From JACPPO01 sp965262505 (GTDB lineage Bacteria > Acidobacteriota > Vicinamibacteria > Vicinamibacterales > UBA2999): a stretch of 64,000 bases of DNA. The notes below the pieces were generated by a model. The model did no database searches. It saw only the letters and a program-made list of their open reading frames with translations, and was not told where the DNA came from. Of this stretch, positions 28,361 to 36,702 are shown one piece after another. The translations under genes and the position numbers were made by a program. How positions within the stretch are numbered: the first letter of the stretch is position 1; the number at the start of each line of letters is the position of its first letter. Location of the stretch: the NCBI GenBank assembly GCA_965262505.1, contig CBDHFM010000030.1, forward strand, positions 496,001 to 560,000, in the 5' to 3' direction.

Positions 28361-29489
28361 GGCTGGCTATCTCCGACATGGCAAGTTGCGCGAGAGCGTG
28401 TTCGACGGTGGTGACGATCATCGCGCTTGGTGACGTGCGCAACTGTTCGAGCTGCGGCACGAGTGCGTGTGCGCGGATTACCATAGCGTGAGCCGCAACC
28501 AGGTCTACGGTGCCGGTGTCGCCGCGTTTGAGTAGGTCGCGCAGCGTGTCCACGTACCCGAGATCCTGGCGCTCGTAGTACGGGTGTGCGCGCGCCAGTC
28601 GAGCGCTGTCTGGGATGTCGTCGACCAGCGCCAGGACGGCGCCCTGGAGCGGGTCCTCGAGCAGGTGCTCCAGCAGTTCGCGGCTGCTGTCACGCACCTT
28701 GGGGCTGGGATCGTGGACGCCGCGATAGAGGGTGCGCGCGTCCTCGCCCGGGTAGAGCAATCCGACCAGCCGGAACAGTCGCTCGGTCGCGGTCCCTTGC
28801 CGGTGCCGCAGCAGATCGACCAGCAGATCGTGAACAGGCGTCGCTCGGGCGGGCTCGTCGCTCGCCCCGCGCTCGAGAGTCAGGCGTTGATCGAGGAGGC
28901 AAAACGCGTCGGTCAGGGCCTGCTCGAGGTAGCGGCCAAGGGCGCTGCTGTCGAGAGGAAGCGTCGGGTCCGCTGCGCGACAGCGCCCGATCGCACGCAA
29001 GATGCGGTAGCCAAGCGTACCGTCGGTCGTCGACTCAAGGTGTCGCATGAGCACGGTCGCAGCCGGCCGAGGCGGGAAGAAGCTGATCGTCCGCGGCACA
29101 TGCAAGCGCACGTCGGGATCGGCCCCTGGATCGCCCAGGACGGTATCGAGGTACGTCAGCGCCTCGGTGCCGATCTCCACCAAGGTGGTGCGGGCCTCAC
29201 TGCGCAGCGGTCTGATTGGCAGCATCGGCAGTAGCGCCGGGATGAAACGCGCACTCAGGATCTCCCGCATCGCCAGGGCAACGGCGATGCGGATGTCCAC
29301 TTCAGTGGCGGTGGCCAGTTGCAGGAGAAGATCGGTGTAGGCCGCGCCTGGGCTGTAACGGATCGCAAGGGCCAACGCGAGGCGCTGGTCGTGGGAGCCC
29401 GACTCAGCACACGAGTGGAGGGTGTCTCGGGCGTGCTGCGCCGCGTCGCCGCCTCCGAAGGAGACCAGGCCCACAAGTGCCGTCGACGT
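28350..29489 (-). pseudogene. HEAT-repeat protein, C-terminal part, cut by IS3 copy 2
   Basis: This frame encodes about 380 aa of helical repeats, for example QRLALALAIRYSPGAAYTDL, ALAMREILSARFIPALLPML and ESTTDGTLGYRILRAIGRC, as in HEAT/armadillo-type proteins. It joins across the IS to the part at 30682-31128 (VVAATATS + TALVGLVSFGGGDAAQ). A long reading frame that continues into the IS is a chimaera and should not be annotated as one gene. The start is missing, because the upstream part is itself truncated at 31128. It overlaps the downstream cyclic-nucleotide gene. Confidence 0.82.
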
Positions 29490-29515
29490 CCCCCCGTCTT
29501 CAGTAGCACTTCGGT

Positions 29516-30364
29516 TTAGAGTCCGGCGGTGACTGTACTGCGTTCCGCGACCAGCCGCTTGGCGTACTGGGCGGGCGTGAGCCCGCCCAGTCCCTTCTTC
29601 GGCCGCTCCTCGTTGTACTCGCGTCGCCAGGCCTCGACGAGGACCTGGGTATGGACCAGACTCGTGAACCAGTGCTCGTTGAGGCACTCGTCGCGGAACC
29701 GGCCGTTGAACGATTCGATATAGGCGTTCTGATTCGGCTTGCCCGGCTCGATCAGGCGCAACGTGACGCCGTGCGTATGGGCCCATGTCAGCATGGCGCG
29801 CCCGCAGAACTCCTTCCCGTTGTCGGTGCGCAAGATACGCGGCAGGCCGCGCTTGAGCGCGAGTTGATCGAGCACGCGGGTGACCGGCAGCCCACCGAAC
29901 GCGCGGGCCGGCACGATGGCCACCGCTTCGGTGGTCGCGTCATCGACGACGGTCAGGCACTTCACCACCCGTCCCTCGGCCGTGCGGTCGAAGACGAAGT
30001 CGGCAGACCAGACCTCGTTCGGCGCCTGGGGGCGTACCAGGGGCTGGCGGTCCGCCACCGGGATCTTCTTGCGTCGCCGCCGACGTACCTGCAGCCTAGC
30101 CTCGGTATACAGGCGCTCCACCCGCTTGTGGTTGACCCGTGTTCCCGCCTGCCGCAGCTTGAGGTAGATCATCCCGGCACCGTAGCGACGGTGCCGGTGC
30201 GCTAAGGTCACGATGCGGGCTCGCAACGCCGCGTTAGTATCCGGCGCCGGGGTGTATCGCAGCGACGAGGCACTCATGTGCACCAGCGCGAGCGCGCGCC
30301 GCTCGCTCACCCCCTGCGCGGTCATATCCCGCACCAGCACCCGTCGGGCTGGGGCGGTCACCAC
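29516..30364 (-). CDS. IS3-family transposase OrfB (copy 2)
   Basis: Identical to the 282-aa OrfB of copy 1, with the DDE acids in WSADFVFDRT, LRTDNGKEF and YIESFNGRFRDE. No disabling change is seen. Confidence 0.92.
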   Translation of the reverse strand: MVTAPARRVLVRDMTAQGVSERRALALVHMSASSLRYTPAPDTNAALRARIVTLAHRHRRYGAGMIYLKLRQAGTRVNHKRVERLYTEARLQVRRRRRKKIPVADRQPLVRPQAPNEVWSADFVFDRTAEGRVVKCLTVVDDATTEAVAIVPARAFGGLPVTRVLDQLALKRGLPRILRTDNGKEFCGRAMLTWAHTHGVTLRLIEPGKPNQNAYIESFNGRFRDECLNEHWFTSLVHTQVLVEAWRREYNEERPKKGLGGLTPAQYAKRLVAERSTVTAGL

Positions 30365-30621
30365 TTTTTTCGCAACGCATCGCGCGTCACCTCGTTGTCC
30401 AGCACGGACTCGGCCAGCAGCTTCTTCAGCCGCGTATTCTCGGCAATCAGCTCCTTCAGGCGTTTCGCGTCCGAGACGGTCATCCCGCCGAACTTATTCC
30501 GCCAGAGGTAGTAACTGGCCTCCGAGAACCCGTGCCGGCGGCACAGGTCCTTCACCGGCAGGCCCGCTTCGGACTCCCGCAGGAACCCGATGATCTGCGC
30601 CTCGCTGAATCGTTGCTTCAC
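30358..30621 (-). CDS. IS3-family transposase OrfA (copy 2)
   Basis: Identical in protein sequence to the 87-aa OrfA of copy 1: HTH, zipper helix and terminal RKKW at the A6G slippery site. It is presumably functional through -1 frameshifting into orfB. Confidence 0.9.
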   Translation of the reverse strand: MKQRFSEAQIIGFLRESEAGLPVKDLCRRHGFSEASYYLWRNKFGGMTVSDAKRLKELIAENTRLKKLLAESVLDNEVTRDALRKKW

Positions 30622-30681
30622 GTCCGATCTCCCTTCTCGTGAGCTCGGACTCTAAACCCGGGTGCTACTCAATTCGGGGGG

Positions 30682-31128
30682 GACGTCGCCGTGGCAGCGA
30701 CGACCGGCGATTCATCGTCCGCGAAGGGGACGTACAGACCCTGGCTGGGACCGAATGCCCAGCCGCGCGTGCGGAGGGCCGCAGCGCGGATCTCAGGGTC
30801 AGCGTGCTGTAACAGCAGCCCAAGGATCGCCAGAAAATCCTGACGTCCCGCCAGCGCGAACAACTCGAGCGCGCGCAGCACGACCTGGCGCGACGGATGA
30901 TAGAGGATGAGTGCCGGGATGAGGTGCACGCGGTTCTGCTCGGCGAACACGTCGAGTGCAGCCACGACCGTGGCGTCGTCGCCGCTGTTGAGGTGCGTCA
31001 GCAGCGTCTCGAGCGACGCGAGATCCATGTCCGGGAAGTCGAGTCGTCTCCGCATCGCGACGCCGCTGAGGGCCTCGCGAAACAGATCGAGGTAATGCGC
31101 CTCACGCGCAGCGGTCGCACCGGCCTAG
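30682..31128 (-). pseudogene. HEAT-repeat protein, upstream part, truncated at both ends
   Basis: Read leftwards from about 31128, it gives AREAHYLDLFREALSGVAMR, then DLASLETLLTHLNSGDDATV and LIPALILYHPSRQVVLRALE, which are HEAT-like repeats. The GACGT duplication at 30682-30686 marks the IS3 insertion. At 31128 the frame meets a TAG in AT-rich foreign DNA, so the N terminus was lost in a separate event. Whole proteins of this type often carry a membrane or carrier domain before the HEAT part; nothing here shows which. Confidence 0.8.
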
Positions 31129-31288
31129 CTAACTGGCTGATTGCAGCTGCGGCCGTCGACGTATGGTCATACCCATCTATAGCGCTGACGAGCTTAGGTA
31201 TTACAAGAATCAACCCAACCTCAGTTATCAGCACAGAACTAATGAATACGATGTAACTTACTACACGAACCCTCCCTGCCAAGATAGC
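31129..31288. other. AT-richer stretch of foreign character, no assigned gene
   Basis: This 160-bp segment between the truncated HEAT gene and the next IS is clearly poorer in GC than its neighbours. The minus strand is open and reads SYIVFISSVLITEVGLILVI, a hydrophobic helix like a membrane anchor, but no family is recognised. It is probably a remnant of acquired DNA. Confidence 0.4.
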
Positions 31289-31342
31289 TGAGACACTTTA
31301 CCCCCTGGAAATTAGTGTTGAGGGCGGGGAGGTGTCAGGACG

Positions 31343-31840
31343 TTGATGACCAAGATCCGATCGATGCTGGTAGACCAATCGATTATGGGAGGGCCGGAGC
31401 GGAGGGGCGACGAGCGAAGCGAGGCGCCCCGTAGTGGAGGGTCTCCCATAATCGAGCCCGACGCGGTGCCCGTCCCGCCGGATTCCGAGGTCCCGGCGCG
31501 CCATGCGCGACGGCGCTTTACGACCGCCTACAAGCTGGCGATCCTCCGGCGGGCGGACGCCTGTACACGGTACGGCGAACTCGGGGCACTCCTGCGAAAG
31601 GAGGGGCTGTATTCCTCACACGTCGTCACGTGGCGCCAGCAGCGCGAGGCCGGGTTGACGCCGAAGAAACGCGGCCGGAAGATGACGGCCGTCGATCCGC
31701 AGCGGAAGAAGCTCGAACAGGAGAATCGCCGCTTGACGTCGCGGCTCCAGAAGGCGGAAGCCCTGCTCGCCTTTCAAAAAAAAGTTTCCGAACTCCTACA
31801 GATCCCCCTGAAACCGTTCGTGAGCGACGAGGACGATTGA
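31343..31840 (+). CDS. IS3-type transposase OrfA with long N terminus
   Basis: The 165-aa product has the HTH core RRRFTTAYKLAILRRADACT (about 58-77) and GELGALLRKEGLYSSHVVTW, followed by a coiled coil (EEARTGE-like region, KKLEQENRRLTSRLQKAEAL). It ends SEDED-like after QKKVSELLQIPLKPFVSD. A run of eight A residues (31776-31783) encodes QKK and keeps the frame open. The stop TGA overlaps the orfB ATG. The first 50 residues cover a strong DNA inverted repeat (31379-31455) and may be non-coding; a later start is possible. Confidence 0.75.
   Translation: MMTKIRSMLVDQSIMGGPERRGDERSEAPRSGGSPIIEPDAVPVPPDSEVPARHARRRFTTAYKLAILRRADACTRYGELGALLRKEGLYSSHVVTWRQQREAGLTPKKRGRKMTAVDPQRKKLEQENRRLTSRLQKAEALLAFQKKVSELLQIPLKPFVSDEDD
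31379..31455. repeat. 13-bp perfect inverted repeat with inner GC stem
   Basis: TCGATTATGGGAG (31379-31391) and CTCCCATAATCGA (31443-31455) are exact inverted copies. Between them GGGGCG and CGCCCC form a second stem around the repeat-like GACGAGCGAAGCGAGG. It lies inside the 5' part of the IS orfA. Confidence 0.85.
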
Positions 31841-32967
31841 TGGTCGCGGTGGACGACGCGACGCCGACGTTGGGGGCGGCGTCCGCGTGTCGCGTGTTGG
31901 GCCTGCCCCGGGCCTCGCTGTATCGGGGGCGTCGACCGGTCGCGGTCGCGCGCCCTCGTCCGGCGCCGCCGCGCGCGTTGGATCCGATCGAGCGTCAGGG
32001 CATCTTGGATTTACTCCACACGCGCTTCATCGATCAGGCGCCGGCGCAGATCCACGCCACCCTGCTCGATGAGGGGACCTACCTCTGTTCGCCGCGCACG
32101 ATGTATCGCGTCCTCGACGCCGCGCACGAAGTCAAGGAGCGGCGCGATCAGGTGCGGCGCCCGCCCTACGCCGCGTCCGAGTTACTGGCCACGCGTCCGA
32201 ACGACGTCTGGAGCTGGGACATCACGAAGCTCTTGGGTCCGTCGAAGTGGACGTACTTCTATCTCTACGTCATCCTCGACATCTTCAGCCGGTACGTGGT
32301 CGGCTGGATGCTCGCCCCACACGAGAGCGCGGCCCTGGCCGAGCACCTCATCGGCGAGACCTGCGCGAAGCACGGCATTCAGCCGGGCCAACTCACGCTC
32401 CATGCGGACCGCGGGTCGTCCATGAAGAGCAAACCGGTGGCGCTGTTGCTGGCCGACCTCGGCGTGACCAAGACCCACAGCCGCCCGCACGTGTCGAACG
32501 ACAATCCGTTCTCGGAAGCGCAGTTTAAGACGCTCAAGTACTGTCCGCAGTGTCCAGAGCGCTTCGGGTCGCTCGAGGACGGACGGGCGTTTGGGCAGGT
32601 CTTCTTTCCCTGGTACAACCAGGAACACCGCCACAGCGGCCTGGGGTTCCTCACGCCCGCCGTCGTGCATTTCGGCCAGGCCCCCACGGTCCGCGCGCAG
32701 CGCCAGCAGGTGCTCGCCGCCGCATACGCGGCGCATCCCGAGCGCTTCGTCAAGGGCCGATCACAACCGGCCGATTTACCTCGCGCGGTGTGGATCAACC
32801 CACCCGCGAAGAACACGGCCGCGCAGGATGCCCCAGGAACAACGATCGTCATCATGGACGACCTCCGGGTCGACCAGAGTCGCGACGCCGACGACCATGT
32901 CGCCGTCATGATCGTCGACCGCAACGCGACTCTCATTACTGCGCCCTTGGTGTCTCAATGTCATTGA
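31840..32967 (+). CDS. IS3-type transposase OrfB (rve/DDE)
   Basis: The 375-aa product has an HTH-like start (SACRVLGLPRASLYRGRRPV), ICTLLDEGTYLCSPRTMYR-like helper sequence and the integrase core: WSWDITKLLGPSKWTYFYLY (Asp), LTLHADRGSSMKSKPVALLL (Asp) and HVSNDNPFSEAQFKTLKY (Glu). It starts at the ATG overlapping the orfA stop. The final residues and the stop codon (32965-32967) lie beyond the terminal repeat, so flanking DNA supplies the stop. Confidence 0.88.
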   Translation: MVAVDDATPTLGAASACRVLGLPRASLYRGRRPVAVARPRPAPPRALDPIERQGILDLLHTRFIDQAPAQIHATLLDEGTYLCSPRTMYRVLDAAHEVKERRDQVRRPPYAASELLATRPNDVWSWDITKLLGPSKWTYFYLYVILDIFSRYVVGWMLAPHESAALAEHLIGETCAKHGIQPGQLTLHADRGSSMKSKPVALLLADLGVTKTHSRPHVSNDNPFSEAQFKTLKYCPQCPERFGSLEDGRAFGQVFFPWYNQEHRHSGLGFLTPAVVHFGQAPTVRAQRQQVLAAAYAAHPERFVKGRSQPADLPRAVWINPPAKNTAAQDAPGTTIVIMDDLRVDQSRDADDHVAVMIVDRNATLITAPLVSQCH

Positions 32968-33160
32968 CAGCTTCCGAATAGCCAAGGATTTAGAACAGAT
33001 TCTTTAAGACAACAAATTTCTATCCCAAAGAGCGCCACAACTTACAGAGTTCTCTTTTTGGGGCCGTCCTTTGCTTTCGGGTGGGCCAATAACTACGAAG
33101 ACTCATACGTGTCACTTATTGGCGAAAGCATAACCGCACCAGGGAAAACTGTTGAGGTAA
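32968..33160 (+). pseudogene. Internal fragment of an SGNH/GDSL-type hydrolase gene
   Basis: The plus strand is open between two IS elements. It reads PNSQGFRTDSLRQQISIPKS, then YRVLFLGPSFAFGWANNYED and SYVSLIGESITAPGKTVEV. This matches the block of SGNH hydrolases with xNSxGFR, the GDSF-like nucleophile segment (here GPSFAFG, the usual Asp replaced by Pro) and the following GxxxED...L. Both ends are cut by IS elements, so only about 64 codons remain. The base composition is much more AT-rich than the surrounding genome, indicating transferred DNA. Confidence 0.65.
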
Positions 33161-33229
33161 TGACCTGCCTGCCATTTTTCGGACCAGCTGACGCTTGAGA
33201 GAATGGCGCCCTCGGAAAGTGAGGGAGCC

Positions 33230-33493
33230 ATGAAGAAGACCCGATTCACCGAAGAACAGATGGTCACGATCCTCCGGGAGGCCGACACGAAACCGGTCCC
33301 GGACGTGGCGAAGAAGCACGGTGTCAGCGGCCAGACGATCTACAGCTGGCGGAAGCACTTTGGCAGCTTGGAACCGTCCGACGTCAAGCGCTTGCGCCAG
33401 CTCGAGCAGGAGAACGGCCGCCTGAAGAAGATGGTGGCGGACCGGGACCTGGAGATCGACGTCCTCAAGGAGATCACGCGAAAAAAATGGTAG
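33230..33493 (+). CDS. IS3-family transposase OrfA (IS407-like)
   Basis: The 87-aa OrfA starts MKKTRFTEEQMVTILREADT at ATG 33230 (GAGGGAGCC upstream). It has the HTH (AKKHGVSGQTIYSWRKHFGS) and the helix RLRQLEQENGRLKKMVADRD, ending ITRKKW at a run of seven A. The OrfB ATG lies within this run. Confidence 0.88.
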   Translation: MKKTRFTEEQMVTILREADTKPVPDVAKKHGVSGQTIYSWRKHFGSLEPSDVKRLRQLEQENGRLKKMVADRDLEIDVLKEITRKKW

Positions 33494-34410
33494 GCGCACG
33501 CGTGCGCCGGCAGCAGGTCGCGTATACCCGATCACGCGGTCTGTCCGACCGCCGCGCGTGCGCCGTACTCTCGGTGGCGCGGTCGACCTTGGGCTATCAG
33601 TCGCGGCTGGCGGTGCGGGATGCCCCCGCTCTGACCGCGATGCGCCGCTTGGCGGCCCAGTATCCCCGCTATGGGTATCGCCGGATCCGGATCTTCCTGA
33701 GACGAGAGGGGCACGTGATGAGCCCCGATCGCACGCATCGGCTCTGGCGCCAGGCGGGGTTGCAGGTCCCGCGGCGGCGCCCCCGGCGCCGGGTGGCCAC
33801 GGGACGGCCCCGGCCGCTGCCGCCGACCGCCCGGAACCACGTGTGGGCGTACGACTTCGTGTTCGACACCTGTGCGAATCGGCAGACGCTCAAATGCCTG
33901 ACGATCGTCGACGAGTGGACCCGCGAATGTCTGGCGATTGACGTGGCCGGCGGCATCCGCTCTGGGCGCGTGATCGAGGTGCTCGCCCAGCTGGTCAGCG
34001 TGCACGGCGCCCCGCGGCACCTGCGGTCGGACAACGGACCGGAGTTCGTGGCCACCGCCATCTTGCGCTGGCTCGGTGACGCGGGCATTGACACGGCGCT
34101 GATCGACCCGGGGAAGCCGTGGCAGAATGCCACCGACGAATCGTTCAACGGGAAGTTCCGCGACGAGTTCCTGAGCCTCTAGTGGTTTCGGAACCGCATG
34201 GACGCGAAGGTCGGGATCGAGCAGTGGCGACAGCACTACAACGAGGTGCGGCCGCACTCAAGCCTTGGCTATCTGACGCCAGCCGAGTTCAAGGCGCAGC
34301 TCAGGGCTGGCTCGGATGACGGAGGGCGCTCGTCGGCAATGCCGGCTCGCGCTGACCAGGAAGAACACGGAGACGCACGACGAACTTCAACTGGCGCTGT
34401 TCTCCAGTAA
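33487..34410 (+). pseudogene. IS3-family transposase OrfB with premature amber codon
   Basis: The frame encodes an rve transposase (VWAYDFVFDTCANRQTLKCL, LRSDNGPEFVATAILRWLGD, NATDESFNGKFRDEFLSL). It is then interrupted by TAG at 34180-34182 and continues in frame with WFRNRMDAKVGIEQWRQHYN, RPHSSLGYLTPAEFKAQL. In relatives the position after FLSL is Glu (GAG), so a single G-to-T change probably made the stop. The truncated 231-aa product keeps all three catalytic acids but lacks the C-terminal part, so activity is doubtful. Confidence 0.88.
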
Positions 34411-34439
34411 TCACTGGTCCGAAGAAAGCCGGCAGGTCA

Positions 34440-34857
34440 AGGGGATCGGCCCTTTCAGCTTAGTGATATCCCACGACCAGATCTGATTCGGGGCCGTCGC
34501 CACGAGCTCCGGTTTCGCGTACGCCGGATACCGCGCCTGGGCGCGCCGCTCCCGGACTTCCTCCGCGGCGTCGAGAATGCGATACATCGTGCGCGTGGAG
34601 CAGAGAGACGTCTGTTCCTCGAGCAGCGTGGCCTGCACTTCGGCGGGCGACTGATCGACGAACCGCTCGCTGTGCAACACGTCGAGCACCGCCTGGCGTT
34701 CGGCGGGCCCGAGCGCGCGCGACGAGGCCGCGCGTGGGGTCGGCGTCGACGACCGGGCGGGCTGTCGACGCCGATAGAGGGTCGCGCGCGCGAGGCCGAC
34801 ACTCTGACAGAGGGCCGCGGTGGCGCCCGTCGTGGTCACCGCCTCGATGGCGATCAT
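34440..34857 (-). pseudogene. OrfB 5' fragment of the truncated IS3-type element
   Basis: It starts MIAIEAVTTTGATAALCQSV and runs to IWSWDITKLKGPIP, containing only the first catalytic Asp of the rve core. It then passes into the terminal repeat of the IS407-like element. It differs from the complete copy at a few positions (TSLCST for TYLCST, RYPAY for RHPAY), so the copies diverged before or after the truncation. Confidence 0.85.
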
Positions 34858-34885
34858 CAGTCGGGCTCGTCGGTGTCGAGGGGTT

Positions 34886-35272
34886 TCAGGGGGATCCCCA
34901 GGATCTCGGCAACTTTTTTTGGAGCGTGATGATCGTCTCGGCCCGCTGCAGCTTCCGCTGCAGCCGACGGTTCTCGGCTTCGAGCTGTTTCACGCGCGGG
35001 TCACCCGGCCTCGGCTTGGGTCCTCGCCGGCGTCCGCGCATGTCCTGCCAGGCGCCCTGCTCGCGCTGCCGACGCCAGTTGGTGAGCAAGGACGAGTACA
35101 ACCCCTCGCGACGCAACAGGGCGCCCAGCTCGCCGGGCTTCTTGCAGGCGTCGGCTTGCGTGAGGATGCGGAGCCGATACTCCGCGGGAAAGCGCCGACG
35201 CTGGGCCTTCGCCGGCACTTCAGGATCGGGATCGGTCGCGCGTGACGTGACCGAGGGGCCGAAGGCTGCGGT
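34886..35272 (-). pseudogene. OrfA of the truncated IS3-type element
   Basis: It matches the intact copy at 36703-37191 from TAAFGPSVTSRATDPDPEV onward: HTH core RRRFPAEYRLRILTQADACK, ELGALLRREGLYSSLLTNW, coiled coil KQLEAENRRLQRKLQRAETI and the end ITLQKKLPRSWGSP at a seven-A run. The N-terminal start is lost where the element meets its neighbour; an apparent longer frame starts in that neighbour. Confidence 0.8.
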
Positions 35273-35318
35273 CTGGGCTTGATCCGATCTCGTGGACACG
35301 TTCCGAAAGGTGGAGACG

Positions 35319-35771
35319 ATGTCCCGAATGGCAGCAACCACACGTCGGCGGTCACGCCGGCAATTCAGTGACGAGTTCCGGGCTGGGGCGGTCCGGCTGG
35401 TGTTGGAAGAGGGGAAGACGGTCGGCGCCGTCGCCCGCGAGTTGGATCTTACCGAATCGGCCTTGCGGCAATGGGTCGAGCGGGCGCGCGCCGACCGCAG
35501 CGGGGGCCGTACCGGTCTGACGACCGCCGAGCGGGAGGAGCTGGCTCGGCTGCGCAAGGAGAATCGCATCCTCGCCGAGGAGCGCGACATCTTAAAAAAA
35601 GCGACGGCCTTCTTCGCGAAGCAGAGCCGGGAAGATTTCGGTTCATTGCCGTGGAGAAGGCCAGGCACACCGTCATCATTCTGTGCCGGTGTCTCGCGGT
35701 CACACGCAGCGGGTTCTACGCGTGGCAACGACGCCCGGAATCGGCACGATCACGAGACGACCGGCGGGTGA
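35319..35771 (+). CDS. IS3-family transposase OrfA
   Basis: It starts MSRMAATTRRRSRRQFSDEF at ATG 35319 (GGTGGAGACG upstream). The HTH spans VRLVLEEGKTVGAVARELDL TESALRQWVERARA, and the zipper helix is LARLRKENRILAEERDILKK. At ILKK there is TTAAAAAAAG, a canonical slippery site. The family sequence continues to FFAKQSREDF before the frame degenerates, so the functional product is the OrfAB fusion made by a -1 shift. Confidence 0.85.
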   Translation: MSRMAATTRRRSRRQFSDEFRAGAVRLVLEEGKTVGAVARELDLTESALRQWVERARADRSGGRTGLTTAEREELARLRKENRILAEERDILKKATAFFAKQSREDFGSLPWRRPGTPSSFCAGVSRSHAAGSTRGNDARNRHDHETTGG

Positions 35772-36484
35772 AGGTCCTCGTCCAAGCGTCCGTTGACGCG
35801 AGCAAACAGCGCTATGGCAGCCCGCGCATTCACGAAGACCTGATCGAGCAGGACGAGCAGGTGAGTCGCAAACGGGTCGTCCGGCTGATGCAGGAAGAAG
35901 GCCTGGTCGCACGGGCCCGGAAGCGTGACAACGTAACCACCATGAGCGATCACGACCAGCCGGTCGCGGCGAATCTGCTCGACCGCCAGTTCGAGGCGGA
36001 CGCCCCGAATCAGCGGTGGGTCGGCGACACGACCGAGTTCGTCATCGGCAGCAGCGGTAACCTGTACCTCGCGGCGGCCTTGGATCTGTGCTCGCGGTTC
36101 ATCGTGGGGTGGGCCGTCAGCGCGGTGAACGACCGGCACGTGACCATCAAGGCCTTGGAGATGGCGCTCAAGCGCCGGTGCCCGGACATCGGCCTCCTCC
36201 ATCATTCCGATCAGGGTTGTACGTACGCCAGCGAGGATTCTCAGGACCTCCTCGAGGCGCGTGGCATCGTCTGCAGCATGAGCCGACGTGGCAACTGCTG
36301 GGACAATGCCGTCATGGAGAGCTTCTTCTCGACCGTCAAGAGCGAGCGCGGCGAACACGTCGACAGTCACGGCGACGCGACGATGGAGTTGTTCGATCAC
36401 ATCGACGTGTTCTATCACCAGCGACGTCGCCACTCGACGCTCGGCCAGATCAGTCCGGCCGCCTTCGAACGGCAGGCGGCGTAG
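35471..36484 (+). CDS. IS3-family transposase OrfB
   Basis: The conserved part begins about 35637 with RFIAVEKARHTVIILCRCLA, then YGSPRIHEDLIEQDEQVSRK (HTH_21). The rve core follows: WVGDTTEFVIGSSGNLYLAA (Asp), GLLHHSDQGCTYASEDSQDL (Asp) and NCWDNAVMESFFSTVKSERG (Glu), ending RRHSTLGQISPAAFERQAA. All catalytic residues are present. Codons before about 35600 are the overlap with orfA in another frame. Confidence 0.9.
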   Translation: MGRAGARRPQRGPYRSDDRRAGGAGSAAQGESHPRRGARHLKKSDGLLREAEPGRFRFIAVEKARHTVIILCRCLAVTRSGFYAWQRRPESARSRDDRRVKVLVQASVDASKQRYGSPRIHEDLIEQDEQVSRKRVVRLMQEEGLVARARKRDNVTTMSDHDQPVAANLLDRQFEADAPNQRWVGDTTEFVIGSSGNLYLAAALDLCSRFIVGWAVSAVNDRHVTIKALEMALKRRCPDIGLLHHSDQGCTYASEDSQDLLEARGIVCSMSRRGNCWDNAVMESFFSTVKSERGEHVDSHGDATMELFDHIDVFYHQRRRHSTLGQISPAAFERQAA

Positions 36485-36702
36485 GGCATGGACGCTGCCA
36501 TCCCTGCGGACGCACAGAACGCGCCCACAGGGATTTGGAAATCTCGCACAGAACGCGAGATTCCCACAGCGCCCCCACCCATCATCGTTGTTGTGAACGA
36601 ACGAAAGAACAACGGAGACTCAAACAGCGTAGCTAAACCGTCCACCGAATCGGATCAGGCCCCCCCTGTGCCAATAATCCGTGAGACAACCTCCCCGGTG
36701 AG

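Larger units (their letters stand above)
29490..30681 (-). mobile_element. IS3-family element, copy 2
   Basis: This is the same 1192-bp element as at 11288-12479, in the same orientation, offset by exactly 18202 bp; both encoded proteins are identical. It is flanked by GACGT (29485-29489, 30682-30686), the same target as copy 1. It is inserted in the HEAT-repeat gene. Confidence 0.95.
31289..32957 (+). mobile_element. IS3-family element (two overlapping genes, TGATG type)
   Basis: Ends share TGAGACAC (31289) and GTGTCTCA (32957). The element carries a long orfA and an orfB joined by a TGATG overlap. It is related to, but distinct from, the elements at 34440-35279 and 36679-38359. No target duplication could be found, and the flanks are AT-rich DNA on both sides. 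Confidence 0.75.
33161..34439 (+). mobile_element. IS3-family (IS407-like) element with a broken transposase
   Basis: This 1279-bp element has inverted ends TGACCTGCC...CGGACCAG (33161) and CTGGTCCG...GGCAGGTCA (34439). It codes for OrfA and OrfB with a poly-A junction. OrfB has an in-frame TAG. The left flank is the SGNH fragment and the right flank is the middle of another IS, without matching duplications, so one side was rearranged after insertion. Confidence 0.88.
34440..35279 (-). mobile_element. Partial IS3-type element, inverted relative to 36679-38359
   Basis: This piece carries the orfA and the first third of orfB of the element found complete at 36679-38359, in reverse orientation. 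The right edge ends about seven bases before the next IS. The left edge stops at the IS407-like terminus inside the orfB codons for KGPIP. The remaining two-thirds of orfB and the right terminal repeat are gone. Confidence 0.88.
35280..36657 (+). mobile_element. IS3-family element with A7G frameshift site
   Basis: The inverted ends are TGATCCGAT...GTGGAC (35280) and GTCCAC...ATCGGATCA (36657); both could extend outward by GGC. The element is about 1378 bp with OrfA and OrfB in -1 relation. It lies between two oppositely oriented copies of another IS3-type element. Confidence 0.88.

Noticed and set aside
28350..29786. Single 478-codon gene reading from the IS into the HEAT gene
   Set aside because: The first part is out-of-frame IS sequence; the chimaera arises from the insertion.
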